Shown: in pieces, positions 1-7,426 of the stretch
Numbering within the stretch: the stretch's first letter is position 1
How the letters are laid out: every line of letters starts with the position of its first letter
Assembly: GCA_023424865.1 (NCBI GenBank)
Contig: JAFADM010000288.1
Span: 1 to 18,639, forward strand
Source of the DNA: Bacillota bacterium
GTDB taxonomy: Bacteria; Bacillota_A; Clostridia; DSM-8532
Length of the DNA: 18,639 nt
Reading direction: 5' to 3'
The notes under the pieces: generated by a model
The model's database searches: none
What the model saw: the letters and a program-made list of their open reading frames with translations, nothing else
Told to the model about the DNA's origin: nothing
Position numbers and translations under genes: made by a program

Positions 1-1726
1 AAATGGAAATCATTTCTTCGATGCCCATGTTCTTGAGGTTCTGTACATAGGAATCCCATTCTGCGGAAATATCGCCTTCCAGAGTAAAGAAGCGGGCGCG
101 CTGCTCTGTCATATAGGTGTTGATTTCACTGTTGAGGGTGGCATAGCGCTTGCTTTCTTCAGGAGTTAAGGTTATAGGAGGAATGAGGGTTTTTTGGCTG
201 TCGCTTTCATCGTTCCACAAGGACAGCGCTTTTTTCTGCTGCTCGGTGGCATAATACTGAATGATGTAGTTGGGATCCTGAACAAAGGCGCCGGACATAT
301 TGCCCCTGCCCCAATGTGCCATGGCAACGGCCAGGCTTAAGCCATTGGGATTGTTCATAACTTCATCGGTGTAAATGGGCTTGCCGTCAACCAGGGTATA
401 GGATTTTCCCTCTTCGCCGAAGTTAATGGCAACGTGTCCGCCTGCGCTGTAGCTGTAGTTCAGGAATTGAGCGGCGATATCCGGGTATTTGCAATCCGCC
501 GTAATAACGGCAGAGGCTCTGGAGGTGGTGGCGTAATCGTAGGATGCGCCGCCGTACATAACGGTTTCGCCGTTATTTAAAACGGGGAAGTTTGCTGCTG
601 CAAGGTCAAAATCCGCGCCGTAGGTTTCGGGAGCGGAAGCGGCTGTTGTCAGGAAGGTTCCCATATAGCCGCCGCCGGCGCCGTAGCATACCGCGCCTTC
701 TCCGGTCATGATATAGGTTTCCAGAGTGGTTCTGTTGCTGGTGAGAATATCGGGATCCATAAGGCCGTTTTTAACCCATTCGTTCATTTTAAGCATCCAG
801 TCCTTATAGCCCGTTTCCATAAAACCGTATTTTACCTTTCCGGTGGCGTCGTCCACATACATATCGGGACGGATTTTATAGGCGTTCATGGTGAAAGCCA
901 TGAGGTTGGCAATATTTTCGGAAACCATGGGCTTGGCGACGCCGGAGTCCTTAAGCTTTGTCAGGGCGTTCGTCCAGTCGTCCATGGTTACAGGTGTGCC
1001 CGTGACTCCCGCCTTGTTGAACAGGTCAACACGGTAGAGCGGGCCGGAGGTGCACTGGAGATACTTGTCTCCGCGAATAAAGGGGAAGCAGTAGTAGCTG
1101 CCGGAGTCATTTTTAACTTCCCGATCAACAATGGGGTTGTCCTGAAGGTATTGCCATAAATCGGCGGCCAATCCGTCGGATGCGATGTAGCCGTCAAGAT
1201 TGATTAAGACGCCTTCATCCTCTGCGGCGGCAGGGCCACCGGCATAGCCGTTTGTCCATTCCCATTCAATAATATCCGGCAGATCTCTTCCCGCAATTAA
1301 AACAGCAAACTCTTCGACCTCGCTGCCTTGAGTCGGGTGAATAAACTCAACCTTAATACCGGTTTTTTCCTGCCAGATGCGTGCCCATTCGGTTTGGTTG
1401 CAGGATTGTGAATTTTTTGAAACGTTACTGGGAAGGGGGAGCCAATATCTTAAGGTGATACCGGAAGCATCTTTATCTGAAACGGGATAAGAGAGGTAGG
1501 AGCTTCTGGGAACCGTTAATTCGCCTGCCGCTTTATTAAGAGGTTCCAGAAGGGTCCACGGAGAATTGGAGCTTTCACTTGGCGTGGGGGTGGCAGAGGA
1601 GGTACCTGACGGGGAATTTTCCGGGGTTGGAGTAGTACCCACGGTTGATTTGGAGCATCCGCTAAGTGCCAAAGATGCCGTCACAAGGAAACTCAATAAA
1701 CAGGTAAAGAGCTTTTTCGCTTTCAT
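1..1726 (-). CDS. ABC transporter extracellular solute-binding lipoprotein (C-terminus cut by window edge)
   Basis: The reverse-strand frame is open from the ATG at 1726 to base 1 with no stop, so about 575 residues are visible and the C-terminus lies outside the window. The start follows a GGGAGGAT ribosome site (1732-1739). Residues 1-24 form a lipoprotein signal: MKAKK, a hydrophobic stretch and the lipobox LSGC with Cys24. A Ser/Thr/Pro-rich linker with TPTP units (about 30-55) follows. The mature part has features of the large family 1 sugar-binding receptors (LplA/YtcQ type), for example IEWEWTNGYAGG and the YCFPFIRGDKYL segment. By family knowledge it would be tethered outside the membrane and pass an oligosaccharide to an LplB/YtcP-type permease pair. 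No permease gene is seen beside it, so partners may lie further left or be shared. The ligand cannot be told. The regulator at 1990-4320 lies directly upstream on the same strand. Confidence 0.93.
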   Translation of the reverse strand, partial: MKAKKLFTCLLSFLVTASLALSGCSKSTVGTTPTPENSPSGTSSATPTPSESSNSPWTLLEPLNKAAGELTVPRSSYLSYPVSDKDASGITLRYWLPLPSNVSKNSQSCNQTEWARIWQEKTGIKVEFIHPTQGSEVEEFAVLIAGRDLPDIIEWEWTNGYAGGPAAAEDEGVLINLDGYIASDGLAADLWQYLQDNPIVDREVKNDSGSYYCFPFIRGDKYLQCTSGPLYRVDLFNKAGVTGTPVTMDDWTNALTKLKDSGVAKPMVSENIANLMAFTMNAYKIRPDMYVDDATGKVKYGFMETGYKDWMLKMNEWVKNGLMDPDILTSNRTTLETYIMTGEGAVCYGAGGGYMGTFLTTAASAPETYGADFDLAAANFPVLNNGETVMYGGASYDYATTSRASAVITADCKYPDIAAQFLNYSYSAGGHVAINFGEEGKSYTLVDGKPIYTDEVMNNPNGLSLAVAMAHWGRGNMSGAFVQDPNYIIQYYATEQQKKALSLWNDESDSQKTLIPPITLTPEESKRYATLNSEINTYMTEQRARFFTLEGDISAEWDSYVQNLKNMGIEEMISI

Positions 1727-1793
1727 TGAAATCCTCCCTTTCGGTATTCGATTGTTTAAACTGCATATATCTGCAGTCCGTTTTACAAGGATG

Positions 1794-1822
1794 ATTATAT
1801 ATTTTGCACGATATTGTTGAAA
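1794..1822 (-). promoter_or_regulatory. Predicted promoter of the solute-binding lipoprotein gene
   Basis: On the minus strand a perfect TATAAT (-10, 1794-1799) lies 17 bp from a poor -35, TTTCAA (1817-1822). This gives a leader of roughly 65 bases before the ATG at 1726. The good -10 with a weak -35 is typical of promoters that need an activator. The repeat box directly upstream (1823-1829) touches the -35 hexamer. Confidence 0.6.
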
Positions 1823-1850
1823 GGGACAATGCCAATTCGGTGTGGGACAA
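1823..1850 (-). promoter_or_regulatory. Direct-repeat operator, TTGTCCC boxes 21 bp apart
   Basis: On the minus strand TTGTCCC occurs at 1850-1844 and again at 1829-1823, exactly 21 bp (two helix turns) apart in the same orientation, with the inner copy abutting the -35. Direct half-sites about 21 bp apart next to -35 are the classic arrangement for AraC-family activators. The neighbouring AraC-type regulator (1990-4320) is the obvious candidate to bind. The sequence shows the repeat and spacing; the binding protein is inferred. Confidence 0.55.
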
Positions 1851-1920
1851 AAAATGATTCCTTGAAACATAGACTGCAAGCGGGATTGCGGTTTTCACTC
1901 CAAGACTGTCTTTTTACGTA

Positions 1921-1970
1921 ATTTTTTTTGACCGTTGTCGGATTTTTTTTGTCCGTCGGTATTTACGGTC
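1921..1970 (+). repeat. Two T8-tract repeats 21 bp apart, inside an inverted repeat
   Basis: The units ATTTTTTTTGACCGT (from 1921) and ATTTTTTTTGTCCGT (from 1942) are direct repeats with a 21-bp period. GACCGT (1930-1935) and ACGGTC (1965-1970) also form an inverted repeat around the second unit. It lies between the regulator stop (1990) and the lipoprotein promoter. The TTGACCG/TTGTCCG cores resemble the TTGTCCC boxes at 1823-1850 but point the opposite way. On neither strand does it look like a good terminator for the flanking genes. Confidence 0.6.
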
Positions 1971-1989
1971 ATTTTTAAGAGGATTAAAT

Positions 1990-4320
1990 TTAAAGAGGAA
2001 TGTCCGCACAGCGGAAATGAATTTCACGCCATTGCCCGGGCGTCGAATCCTCTGTTTGCTTAAAGAACCGGGTGAAGGTTTTTGTACTTCCAAAACCAAC
2101 CTGTTCAGCTATTTCGTTAAGGCTGTCACTTGTTGTGAGCAGAAGCCTTTTGGCTTCACGAACACGTATTTCCGACAAAAGAGAGGCTATTTTGATTCCG
2201 GTGATATCCCGGAACATTCTCGACATTGCCACGGGAGGCATGCCAAAATGGCCTGCAATGGACATGACGGACAGATTGTGATCCCTATAATGCTCTTCAA
2301 TGTAAAGCCGGATGCGGAAACAAAGCTCTTCCTGATCACTGCCGTTGCGCAAGGTCTGAAAGCACTCGCAGCTTTTATAAAGAATATCCTCAAAGACGCG
2401 TATCATGCTTTGCAAGTCACGGCATTCGGACAGGCGTTTGGCAGGCTTGTTCTGCTTAATAAAGTCCTGGCTGCCCTCCTCGCCGCTGAAGGTTTTCATG
2501 ACTGTGCCTAAAAGGTCAAACATGAGACAGCGCATAATATCGTGGGATACAAATTTCTCTCTGTTAATATTGTTCTCAATGACCTTGTCAAAAATGGCTT
2601 TGGCTGCGCTGTAATTATTCAGCTGAATACTTCGCATAAAATCCTGCTCGACCTCATAGCTGTATTGATAGCTTGATCCTGAGAATTCGGAAATTTTACT
2701 GAAATAAACCGTGTTGTCCAGTCCATAAAGGCGCTTGGCTTCCAGGGCCTGCAAGGCCTCCTGGTAAGCGGCGGGCAATTTGCCCAAATCGTCATGGCAA
2801 TTGCTTACCGCAACGGAAAATTCAATTTGATTGTTTTTCTCGATGAGATCCCTGCCACGTTGAATGACGGAATCCACAAGCAGCTCGTCGTTTTCGGCTG
2901 CGGGAAAATCCACGAGTAGTACCAGCGTTTCATCAACCTTTGTTTGGTTTAAATTCCATCCCCTGCTTTTAAGGACTTCGCTGTATACCTGGTACAGAAC
3001 AAGCTGCGCATGATTGAGGCCCGCAGTTTCCGTTTCGTTGGGAAAGGCGTACCAGGCCTCTTCTTCCTCAATATCATCCACATAAAGGAGTATTACAAGG
3101 AAATGGGAGTTCAGGAAGCGTATGCCGTATACTTCCTCCAAATCGTCCTTGGATAAGCTCCGGGTACCGCCTGACAAAAAGCGGGAAAGATAAAGATTAT
3201 GCAAAATCTTGTTCTGGCGTTCCAGGGTGTTATGTGCAATAGCGTATTGGTTTTTTACCTGGGCCACACCCTTTTTCACCAGAGCGATTTCATTTTCATT
3301 TTTAGAGTCCAGAGGCGTATCGCCTGGAGCAATTGTTTTCAATAAGTCCTTAATCGGTTTATAATTGTTCTGAACAAACATAATAATAAGAACCAGGCAA
3401 AACAGAATGGTGATAAAGAAAATGAAATTAAAAAGTATCTGAAAGCTTTGAATGTTCTCCAGATAAACGCTTTCAGGGGTTATAATATAGAGGTTGCACA
3501 AAGCCGCACCTTCCAGGTATTCCATATGAACATCTTTTCCATCCTCAAGAGTAAATTTTTTCTTACCCTTTTCAATGGCATTTAAAATATGCTGCTCATC
3601 CGCCTCGTCGGCGATAAGGCCCGAGGGATCAAATTTTACGGCTGTGGAGCTAAAAACCATATAAAGGGAGGAGTTTTGGAACTGGTATTCCTTTAGCAGG
3701 CTGTTCCAGTCGCTCTTGGTGAAGAAAATGAAAAGATTGATTTTTTCATTGCTCCGTTCATCCCCCTGTATGGTTCTGGCATAGGCGGTGCCCGCTTCAT
3801 TGCCAAGGTTCAAATTGATTGCGCTGAAGTTGGTGTAGTTTCCCTTGAGCATGTCGCTCCACTTTTCAAAGTCAAGATCAAAGGTCTCATTCCTGTAAAC
3901 CTTCCAGTAGGTTTCCAGCGTGTTCACCGAGTTGTTGGCAATAACCTTGTTATCACGTTCAAAATACAGCAATATTTGTGAATAGCGGTTGTTGAGCTTT
4001 AGATAGGTATTAAGATCCTCGTAAAGCAGATACTGCTTATAGGTAGTGGAGGAATAGGTGCTTGAACCGGATTTGTTAAGCGAGGTATAGCTGGGGTTGG
4101 TAAGAATCTCTTCTCTTAATTTCTCCATCATCATGACACAGTCATGAATTTGTTCGGCTGCCTGTTCCAATACAACCTTATTAATATCACTCTGCCTGTC
4201 TTCTATAATCGACTGACTTCGATAGAAGGTAGCCAGGGTACTGATGGCTGAAACAAGTACGATGCAGATATAAGAAAAGATCCACTTCCAGATAACGCTT
4301 TTTTTCCCTAATCCAATCAT
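1990..4320 (-). CDS. Membrane-anchored AraC-family transcriptional regulator (YesN/YtdP-like)
   Basis: This is a one-protein sensor-regulator. Counted from the ATG at 4335, a first membrane segment lies at about 15-37, an extracellular Cache-like sensor region at about 40-295, and a second membrane segment at about 298-321 (rich in Phe/Ile). A cytoplasmic linker (325-660) precedes a C-terminal AraC double helix-turn-helix at about 674-774. The second HTH carries NEIAEQVGFGSTKTFTRFFK and ends in TPGQWR, the usual AraC signature. I prefer the ATG at 4320 (776 residues). GGAG sits 9 bases before it, whereas the ATG at 4335 (781 residues) has no ribosome site and would lie almost at the predicted transcript start. 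By family knowledge such proteins sense extracellular sugars and activate importer genes. The lipoprotein gene at 1-1726 is the likely target. Confidence 0.93.
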   Translation of the reverse strand: MIGLGKKSVIWKWIFSYICIVLVSAISTLATFYRSQSIIEDRQSDINKVVLEQAAEQIHDCVMMMEKLREEILTNPSYTSLNKSGSSTYSSTTYKQYLLYEDLNTYLKLNNRYSQILLYFERDNKVIANNSVNTLETYWKVYRNETFDLDFEKWSDMLKGNYTNFSAINLNLGNEAGTAYARTIQGDERSNEKINLFIFFTKSDWNSLLKEYQFQNSSLYMVFSSTAVKFDPSGLIADEADEQHILNAIEKGKKKFTLEDGKDVHMEYLEGAALCNLYIITPESVYLENIQSFQILFNFIFFITILFCLVLIIMFVQNNYKPIKDLLKTIAPGDTPLDSKNENEIALVKKGVAQVKNQYAIAHNTLERQNKILHNLYLSRFLSGGTRSLSKDDLEEVYGIRFLNSHFLVILLYVDDIEEEEAWYAFPNETETAGLNHAQLVLYQVYSEVLKSRGWNLNQTKVDETLVLLVDFPAAENDELLVDSVIQRGRDLIEKNNQIEFSVAVSNCHDDLGKLPAAYQEALQALEAKRLYGLDNTVYFSKISEFSGSSYQYSYEVEQDFMRSIQLNNYSAAKAIFDKVIENNINREKFVSHDIMRCLMFDLLGTVMKTFSGEEGSQDFIKQNKPAKRLSECRDLQSMIRVFEDILYKSCECFQTLRNGSDQEELCFRIRLYIEEHYRDHNLSVMSIAGHFGMPPVAMSRMFRDITGIKIASLLSEIRVREAKRLLLTTSDSLNEIAEQVGFGSTKTFTRFFKQTEDSTPGQWREIHFRCADIPL

Positions 4321-4343
4321 CTTGTTTATCTCCATTTACAATT

Positions 4344-4372
4344 ATTCTATCAGACGCATTAAATGCAACCAA
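4344..4372 (-). promoter_or_regulatory. Predicted promoter of the AraC-type regulator, with a small palindrome in the spacer
   Basis: On the minus strand TTGGTT (4372-4367) and TAGAAT (4349-4344) are 17 bp apart. The palindrome GCATTTAATGC occupies 4366-4356, within the spacer, and could be an operator. Transcription would start around 4337, leaving too little leader for the ATG at 4335 and a suitable one for 4320. Confidence 0.4.
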
Positions 4373-4484
4373 AGGATACGAATGAAGCAGGGCTTTAGAT
4401 GCTTACAGAGAAGAGTTTGGGAAAAAATTACGGTATTTTTAACAAAAAATATATGTATATTGTAGCATGCTTAGTGCAAGTTGA

Positions 4485-4507
4485 AAAGTTCAGGATCCTG
4501 GAACTTT
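4485..4507. repeat. Near-perfect palindrome in the divergent intergenic region
   Basis: AAAGTTCAGGA (4485-4495) is followed directly by TCCTGGAACTTT (4496-4507), an 11-bp inverted repeat with one bulged G (4500). It lies in the 301-base gap between two divergent genes, about 25 bp upstream of the predicted plus-strand -35. An operator for a dimeric regulator is possible. No T-run follows on either strand, so a terminator is unlikely. Confidence 0.5.
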
Positions 4508-4530
4508 CATTCGTAAATTTCGTCAACGGC

Positions 4531-4559
4531 TTGTTCAGCTTCCCGATAACTGCTAAAAT
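4531..4559 (+). promoter_or_regulatory. Predicted promoter of the isomerase-like / sfsA pair
   Basis: TTGTTC (4531-4536) and TAAAAT (4554-4559) are 17 bp apart. The leader would be about 55 bases, with a GGGAGGAG ribosome site at 4603-4610 before the ATG at 4622. The -35 match is moderate, and A/T-rich alternatives exist around 4440-4465. Confidence 0.35.
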
Positions 4560-4621
4560 GCAAGTGACGACATGGGGCCAAACAACCTGCCTCATGAAAA
4601 AAGGGAGGAGACGGTCCCAAA

Positions 4622-5380
4622 ATGAGGTTTTCTGTTTGTCTGGACGCATTATACAAGGGGAAGGATATTCTTGACAGCATAAGGGCTGTTAAAGCTTCAG
4701 GCCTTACCGCCATTGAGTTTTGGGGCTGGGAGAATAAGGATATGGAAGCCCTGAGCCGTGTTTGCCGGGAAGAAGGGCTGGCCGTTGCCGCCTTTTGCGC
4801 AAAGATGGGCAGTCTGGTACAGGGACTGGAAAAAGAAGCTTATCTTGCGGGGCTGAGAGCCTCGGTCAACGCGGCCCGCTCGGTGGGCTGCAAAACCCTC
4901 ATCGGCCTCACGGGCAATGAGGCGGAGGGCTTAAGCCGGACCCGGCAGCATGAAAATCTGGTGGAAAGCCTGAAAAACTGCGCTCCCGTTCTGGAAGAAG
5001 CGGGAGTTCAGCTCGTTCTTGAGCCTCTGAATATTATTAAGGATCATAAGGGCTATTATCTGAGCCGTTCCGAGGAGGCCTTTGAAATTGTCGAAAAGGT
5101 GGGAAGCGCTCAGGTCAAAGTCCTTTTTGACATTTATCATCAGCAGATTACAGAGGGCAATCTCATAGCCAATATTACGGCGAATGTTGATAAGATTGGC
5201 CATTTCCATGCCGCAGGGAATCCCGGACGGCATGAACTGGATAATGGGGAAATCCATTACCCGTCAATCTTCAGGGCCATTGATGCTGCCGGCTACAAGG
5301 GCTTTATAGGCCTGGAATATTTTCCTCTTGAGGAGGTTTCCGAAGGACTTGCCAAGCTGGCGGAGCTTAGCCGCCGATAA
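4622..5380 (+). CDS. Hydroxypyruvate isomerase-like / sugar phosphate isomerase-epimerase TIM-barrel protein
   Basis: This 252-residue protein has the size and pattern of the AP-endonuclease-2-like TIM barrel (Hyi, IolE/IolI relatives). Likely divalent-metal ligands are Glu134 in LVLEPLN, Asp170 and His173 in LFDIYH, His196 in the GHFHAAGNPGRHE segment, and Glu232 in GLEYFP. The NPGRHE motif and GEIHYPSIF are typical of hydroxypyruvate isomerases. That enzyme interconverts hydroxypyruvate and tartronate semialdehyde in the cytoplasm, but this superfamily covers many ketose/aldose epimerases, so the substrate is open. The start follows GGGAGGAG with a somewhat long 11-base gap. sfsA begins 62 bases after the stop on the same strand, and the two are probably co-transcribed. 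No glyoxylate carboligase or tartronate semialdehyde reductase gene is seen nearby to support the classical pathway. Confidence 0.88.
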   Translation: MRFSVCLDALYKGKDILDSIRAVKASGLTAIEFWGWENKDMEALSRVCREEGLAVAAFCAKMGSLVQGLEKEAYLAGLRASVNAARSVGCKTLIGLTGNEAEGLSRTRQHENLVESLKNCAPVLEEAGVQLVLEPLNIIKDHKGYYLSRSEEAFEIVEKVGSAQVKVLFDIYHQQITEGNLIANITANVDKIGHFHAAGNPGRHELDNGEIHYPSIFRAIDAAGYKGFIGLEYFPLEEVSEGLAKLAELSRR

Positions 5381-5442
5381 AGTTTCACGGTATCATTTAC
5401 AGCATGACTTTTTAAGTACGGGAAGGACAGGAAGCAAACGCC

Positions 5443-6153
5443 ATGCATTACGGAAGAATTGTAGAAGCCCGGTTTATAAAAAGACCCAACCGATTTATTG
5501 CTCATTGCCTGGCAGATGGGGAAGAGGTGATTGCCCATGTCCGCAACACGGGGCGCTGCAGGGAGCTGCTGCTTCCCGGAGTGACTGTATACCTGGAGGC
5601 GGCGTCCAATCCTGAACGGAAAACCGCCTATTCCCTTATTGGAGTCATGAAGGGACAACGGCTTATCAATATGGACAGCTCGGCGCCCAACAAGGTGTTC
5701 CTTGAAGCATTGAAAACCGGCGCCGTGAGCCTTCCCGGCTGGGGAGGCTCGGTCAGGGAAGCCCTCATGATTAAGCCGGAAGCGGTATTCAGCAACTCCC
5801 GCTTTGACTTTTATCTGGAGGAAGCAGGGAAAAAAGCTTTTATAGAAGTAAAAGGCGTTACCCTGGAAAGGGAGGGGGCCGCTTATTTTCCCGACGCCCC
5901 CACCCAGAGGGGCATAAAGCATCTGGAGGAGCTTATGACCGCCCGCAGTGAGGGTTATGAGGCCTATGTGGTGTTTGTTGTACAGATGAAGGGGGTAGCC
6001 TTTGTTTCGCCTAACGACAGCACCCACCCTGCTTTTGGTGAGACCCTGAGAAAGGTCAGCCGAAACGGAGTGGGTGTATTGTGCTGGGACTGTCAGGTGG
6101 AGCCCGGAACCCTGCTTCTGGCAGACAGAGTTCCTGTGAAGCTGGAGTATTAG
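5443..6153 (+). CDS. sfsA: SfsA, sugar fermentation stimulation protein / DNA-binding nuclease-like
   Basis: The full-length protein (236 residues, usual for SfsA) has all the family marks. An N-terminal OB-like domain (about 1-75) contains AHVRNTGRCRELL. The C-terminal PD-(D/E)xK-like nuclease domain has SNSRFDFYL (Asp122), FIEVKGVTL (Glu135, Lys137) and FPDAPTQRGIKHLEEL (149-164). SfsA was named from effects on maltose metabolism in E. coli, and biochemical work on the family points to nucleic-acid binding and cleavage. Its cellular role is poorly settled. The ATG at 5443 has a modest GGAAG ribosome site 8 bases upstream. It lies downstream of the isomerase-like gene with a 62-base gap and ends 82 bases from the convergent hydrolase. 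A long reverse frame across this gene (5293-6186) is its antisense shadow. Confidence 0.95.
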   Translation: MHYGRIVEARFIKRPNRFIAHCLADGEEVIAHVRNTGRCRELLLPGVTVYLEAASNPERKTAYSLIGVMKGQRLINMDSSAPNKVFLEALKTGAVSLPGWGGSVREALMIKPEAVFSNSRFDFYLEEAGKKAFIEVKGVTLEREGAAYFPDAPTQRGIKHLEELMTARSEGYEAYVVFVVQMKGVAFVSPNDSTHPAFGETLRKVSRNGVGVLCWDCQVEPGTLLLADRVPVKLEY

Positions 6154-6219
6154 CGCCTTATAGCTGACAGGACCCGGAAAAAACAAGCTGTCTCATAGGC
6201 TCCTCGTATGTACTGAACT

Positions 6220-6238
6220 GCGGGCATCGCCTGCTTTA
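6220..6238 (+). terminator. Possible weak terminator after sfsA
   Basis: GCGGGC (6220-6225), loop ATC and GCCTGC (6229-6234) form a 6-bp hairpin with one mismatch, followed by TTTAGATATTTT rather than a clean T-run. It sits one base from the stop codon of the convergent hydrolase (6238-6236). Nearly the same 20 bases recur at 14305-14324. Confidence 0.35.
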
Positions 6239-7291
6239 GATATTTTCAGTAAGAAAGGCAATGCCCTCCTCCGCCTTATCCAGCTCGTGGGTGCCGTCAA
6301 ATTCCCTGTAACCGAACTTATGGCCAAGGCCCAAAGCTTCATAGCGGCGGCGTACCTTTTCCATTTCCTTACCCGCGTACTTAACGTCAAACAGCTCGTC
6401 GCGGGTACCCACCTCAATCCAGAGGGGCCGGGGGCAAACCAGTGAGGCAATTTCAGCATCCAAAAAGGTGTTGCCTGAATTGAACCAGGTCCAGTCAAAC
6501 CAGTCATAGGCAAAACGGTTATTGAAAAAGCAGGAGGAAAGGCAGGCCTTGATTCTGGGCTCGCAGGCCGTGGTAAAGAGGGTGTAAAACCCACCGTAAG
6601 AAAGTCCGATCATTCCGATGCGCTCTTCGTCAATATCCTCTCTCTGAACCAGATAATCCAGAACTTTTCTTATTTTAAAGATTTCAACGGCAGCGATGGA
6701 GCTTCCCAGCTGCTTGAGCTTTACATCCATATGCTTTCTGTCAAAGGTGGGACCGAATTCCGGATTCCACAGCATAAGCTGGGGAGCGAAGACGGCAAAG
6801 CCTTTTCTTAAAACCCTCCGGGTCATATCGTTGTAATTGTCGGAACCGAAAAAGCCTGAGCAAAGCTCCGGCGTCCCCTGTCCTCCATGCTGGGCTATGA
6901 CCAGGGGATGGGGGCCCTTTCCATGAGGAAGAAACAGAATTCCATAGGCAGACAGCCCTTCAGAAACCGGAATGACAAGGCGGTAGATGGAGCCAAGCTC
7001 ATCGGTTGCCACATAATGGATCGCAGGCTCGTCCTTTAAAGGCTGCCCGACAGACTCTCCCGTAAGCGGGTAGCCGAGCATGCTTTCAAATTTTTGACGG
7101 TAAGGTACGATGCTTTGAGCATAGGCTTGCGGGCTGGACAGATCCGGCTTGAAAAAACACTCCCTCCTTTTGTCCGCCAGGTCTCGCTGAGCTTCTACAT
7201 AACGCACAAGCTCTTCATACTGAGCCTCCCTCCAGGAATTTCCCCCGTCTCGTTTTTCACTGTATAAGCTATTTTCAGATGTTTTATCCAT
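6236..7291 (-). CDS. Alpha/beta hydrolase, acetyl xylan esterase / dienelactone hydrolase-like
   Basis: This 351-residue cytoplasmic protein (no signal peptide) has a clear alpha/beta-hydrolase core. The nucleophile elbow is GLSYGG with Ser231, the acid is probably Asp298 in VGTRDELF, and the base is His335 in FDGTHEL. HGGQG (135-139) is the likely oxyanion region. The first 90 residues are a helical extension (EAQRDLADKRRECFF) as seen in the plant-glycan-associated 'abhydrolase_7/acetyl xylan esterase' group. By family it would cleave ester bonds, perhaps acyl groups on imported oligosaccharides; the substrate is inferred only from the neighbourhood. AAAGGA lies 7 bases before the ATG. The gene diverges from the MarR-GNAT gene and has a structured leader (7306-7357). 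Confidence 0.88.
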   Translation of the reverse strand: MDKTSENSLYSEKRDGGNSWREAQYEELVRYVEAQRDLADKRRECFFKPDLSSPQAYAQSIVPYRQKFESMLGYPLTGESVGQPLKDEPAIHYVATDELGSIYRLVIPVSEGLSAYGILFLPHGKGPHPLVIAQHGGQGTPELCSGFFGSDNYNDMTRRVLRKGFAVFAPQLMLWNPEFGPTFDRKHMDVKLKQLGSSIAAVEIFKIRKVLDYLVQREDIDEERIGMIGLSYGGFYTLFTTACEPRIKACLSSCFFNNRFAYDWFDWTWFNSGNTFLDAEIASLVCPRPLWIEVGTRDELFDVKYAGKEMEKVRRRYEALGLGHKFGYREFDGTHELDKAEEGIAFLTENI

Positions 7292-7305
7292 TGTGGATTC
7301 CTTTC

Positions 7306-7321
7306 CGGGCAGCGCTGCCCG
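7306..7321 (-). promoter_or_regulatory. Perfect 16-bp palindrome directly upstream of the esterase ribosome site
   Basis: CGGGCAGCGCTGCCCG is fully self-complementary and ends one base before the AAAGGA ribosome site (7304-7299) of the esterase. In RNA it could fold into a compact GC hairpin affecting ribosome loading or transcript stability. As DNA it could be an operator. No T-run follows, so a terminator role is unlikely. Confidence 0.45.
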
Positions 7322-7337
7322 AAGCTGTGTGCCCTTG

Positions 7338-7357
7338 AATGCAGTGGATGCTGCATT
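7338..7357. repeat. Inverted repeat in the esterase leader
   Basis: AATGCAG (7338-7344) and CTGCATT (7351-7357) are perfect 7-bp inverted arms around a 6-base centre. It falls between the predicted esterase promoter and the 16-bp palindrome. A protein-binding operator or a leader hairpin are both possible. Confidence 0.45.
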
Positions 7358-7375
7358 AGCGCCGGTTTTTCTTTT

Positions 7376-7404
7376 ATTTTAGCTTCCCTGGCTATAAGGA
7401 GCAA
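7376..7404 (-). promoter_or_regulatory. Candidate esterase promoter
   Basis: On the minus strand TTGCTC (7404-7399) and TAAAAT (7381-7376) are 17 bp apart, giving a leader of about 80 bases that contains both inverted repeats. The -35 is only a half match. The TTGACA at 7439-7434 is an alternative -35 but has no convincing -10. Confidence 0.3.
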
Positions 7405-7426
7405 GAGTAATTGAATATGCAATTAG

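Noticed and set aside
1930..1970. Terminator for the first regulator
   Set aside because: On the minus strand the stem is followed by an A-run, not a T-run; on the plus strand there is no gene upstream for it to end.
4399..4674. 91-residue open frame on the plus strand overlapping the start of the isomerase-like gene
   Set aside because: It begins in A/T-rich promoter DNA, shows no domain, and conflicts with the well-supported start at 4622.
5293..6186. 297-residue open frame on the minus strand
   Set aside because: It lies antisense to sfsA, a full-length and clearly recognisable gene. Its product is rich in His/Ser/Arg with no domain I know, and no ribosome site supports it.
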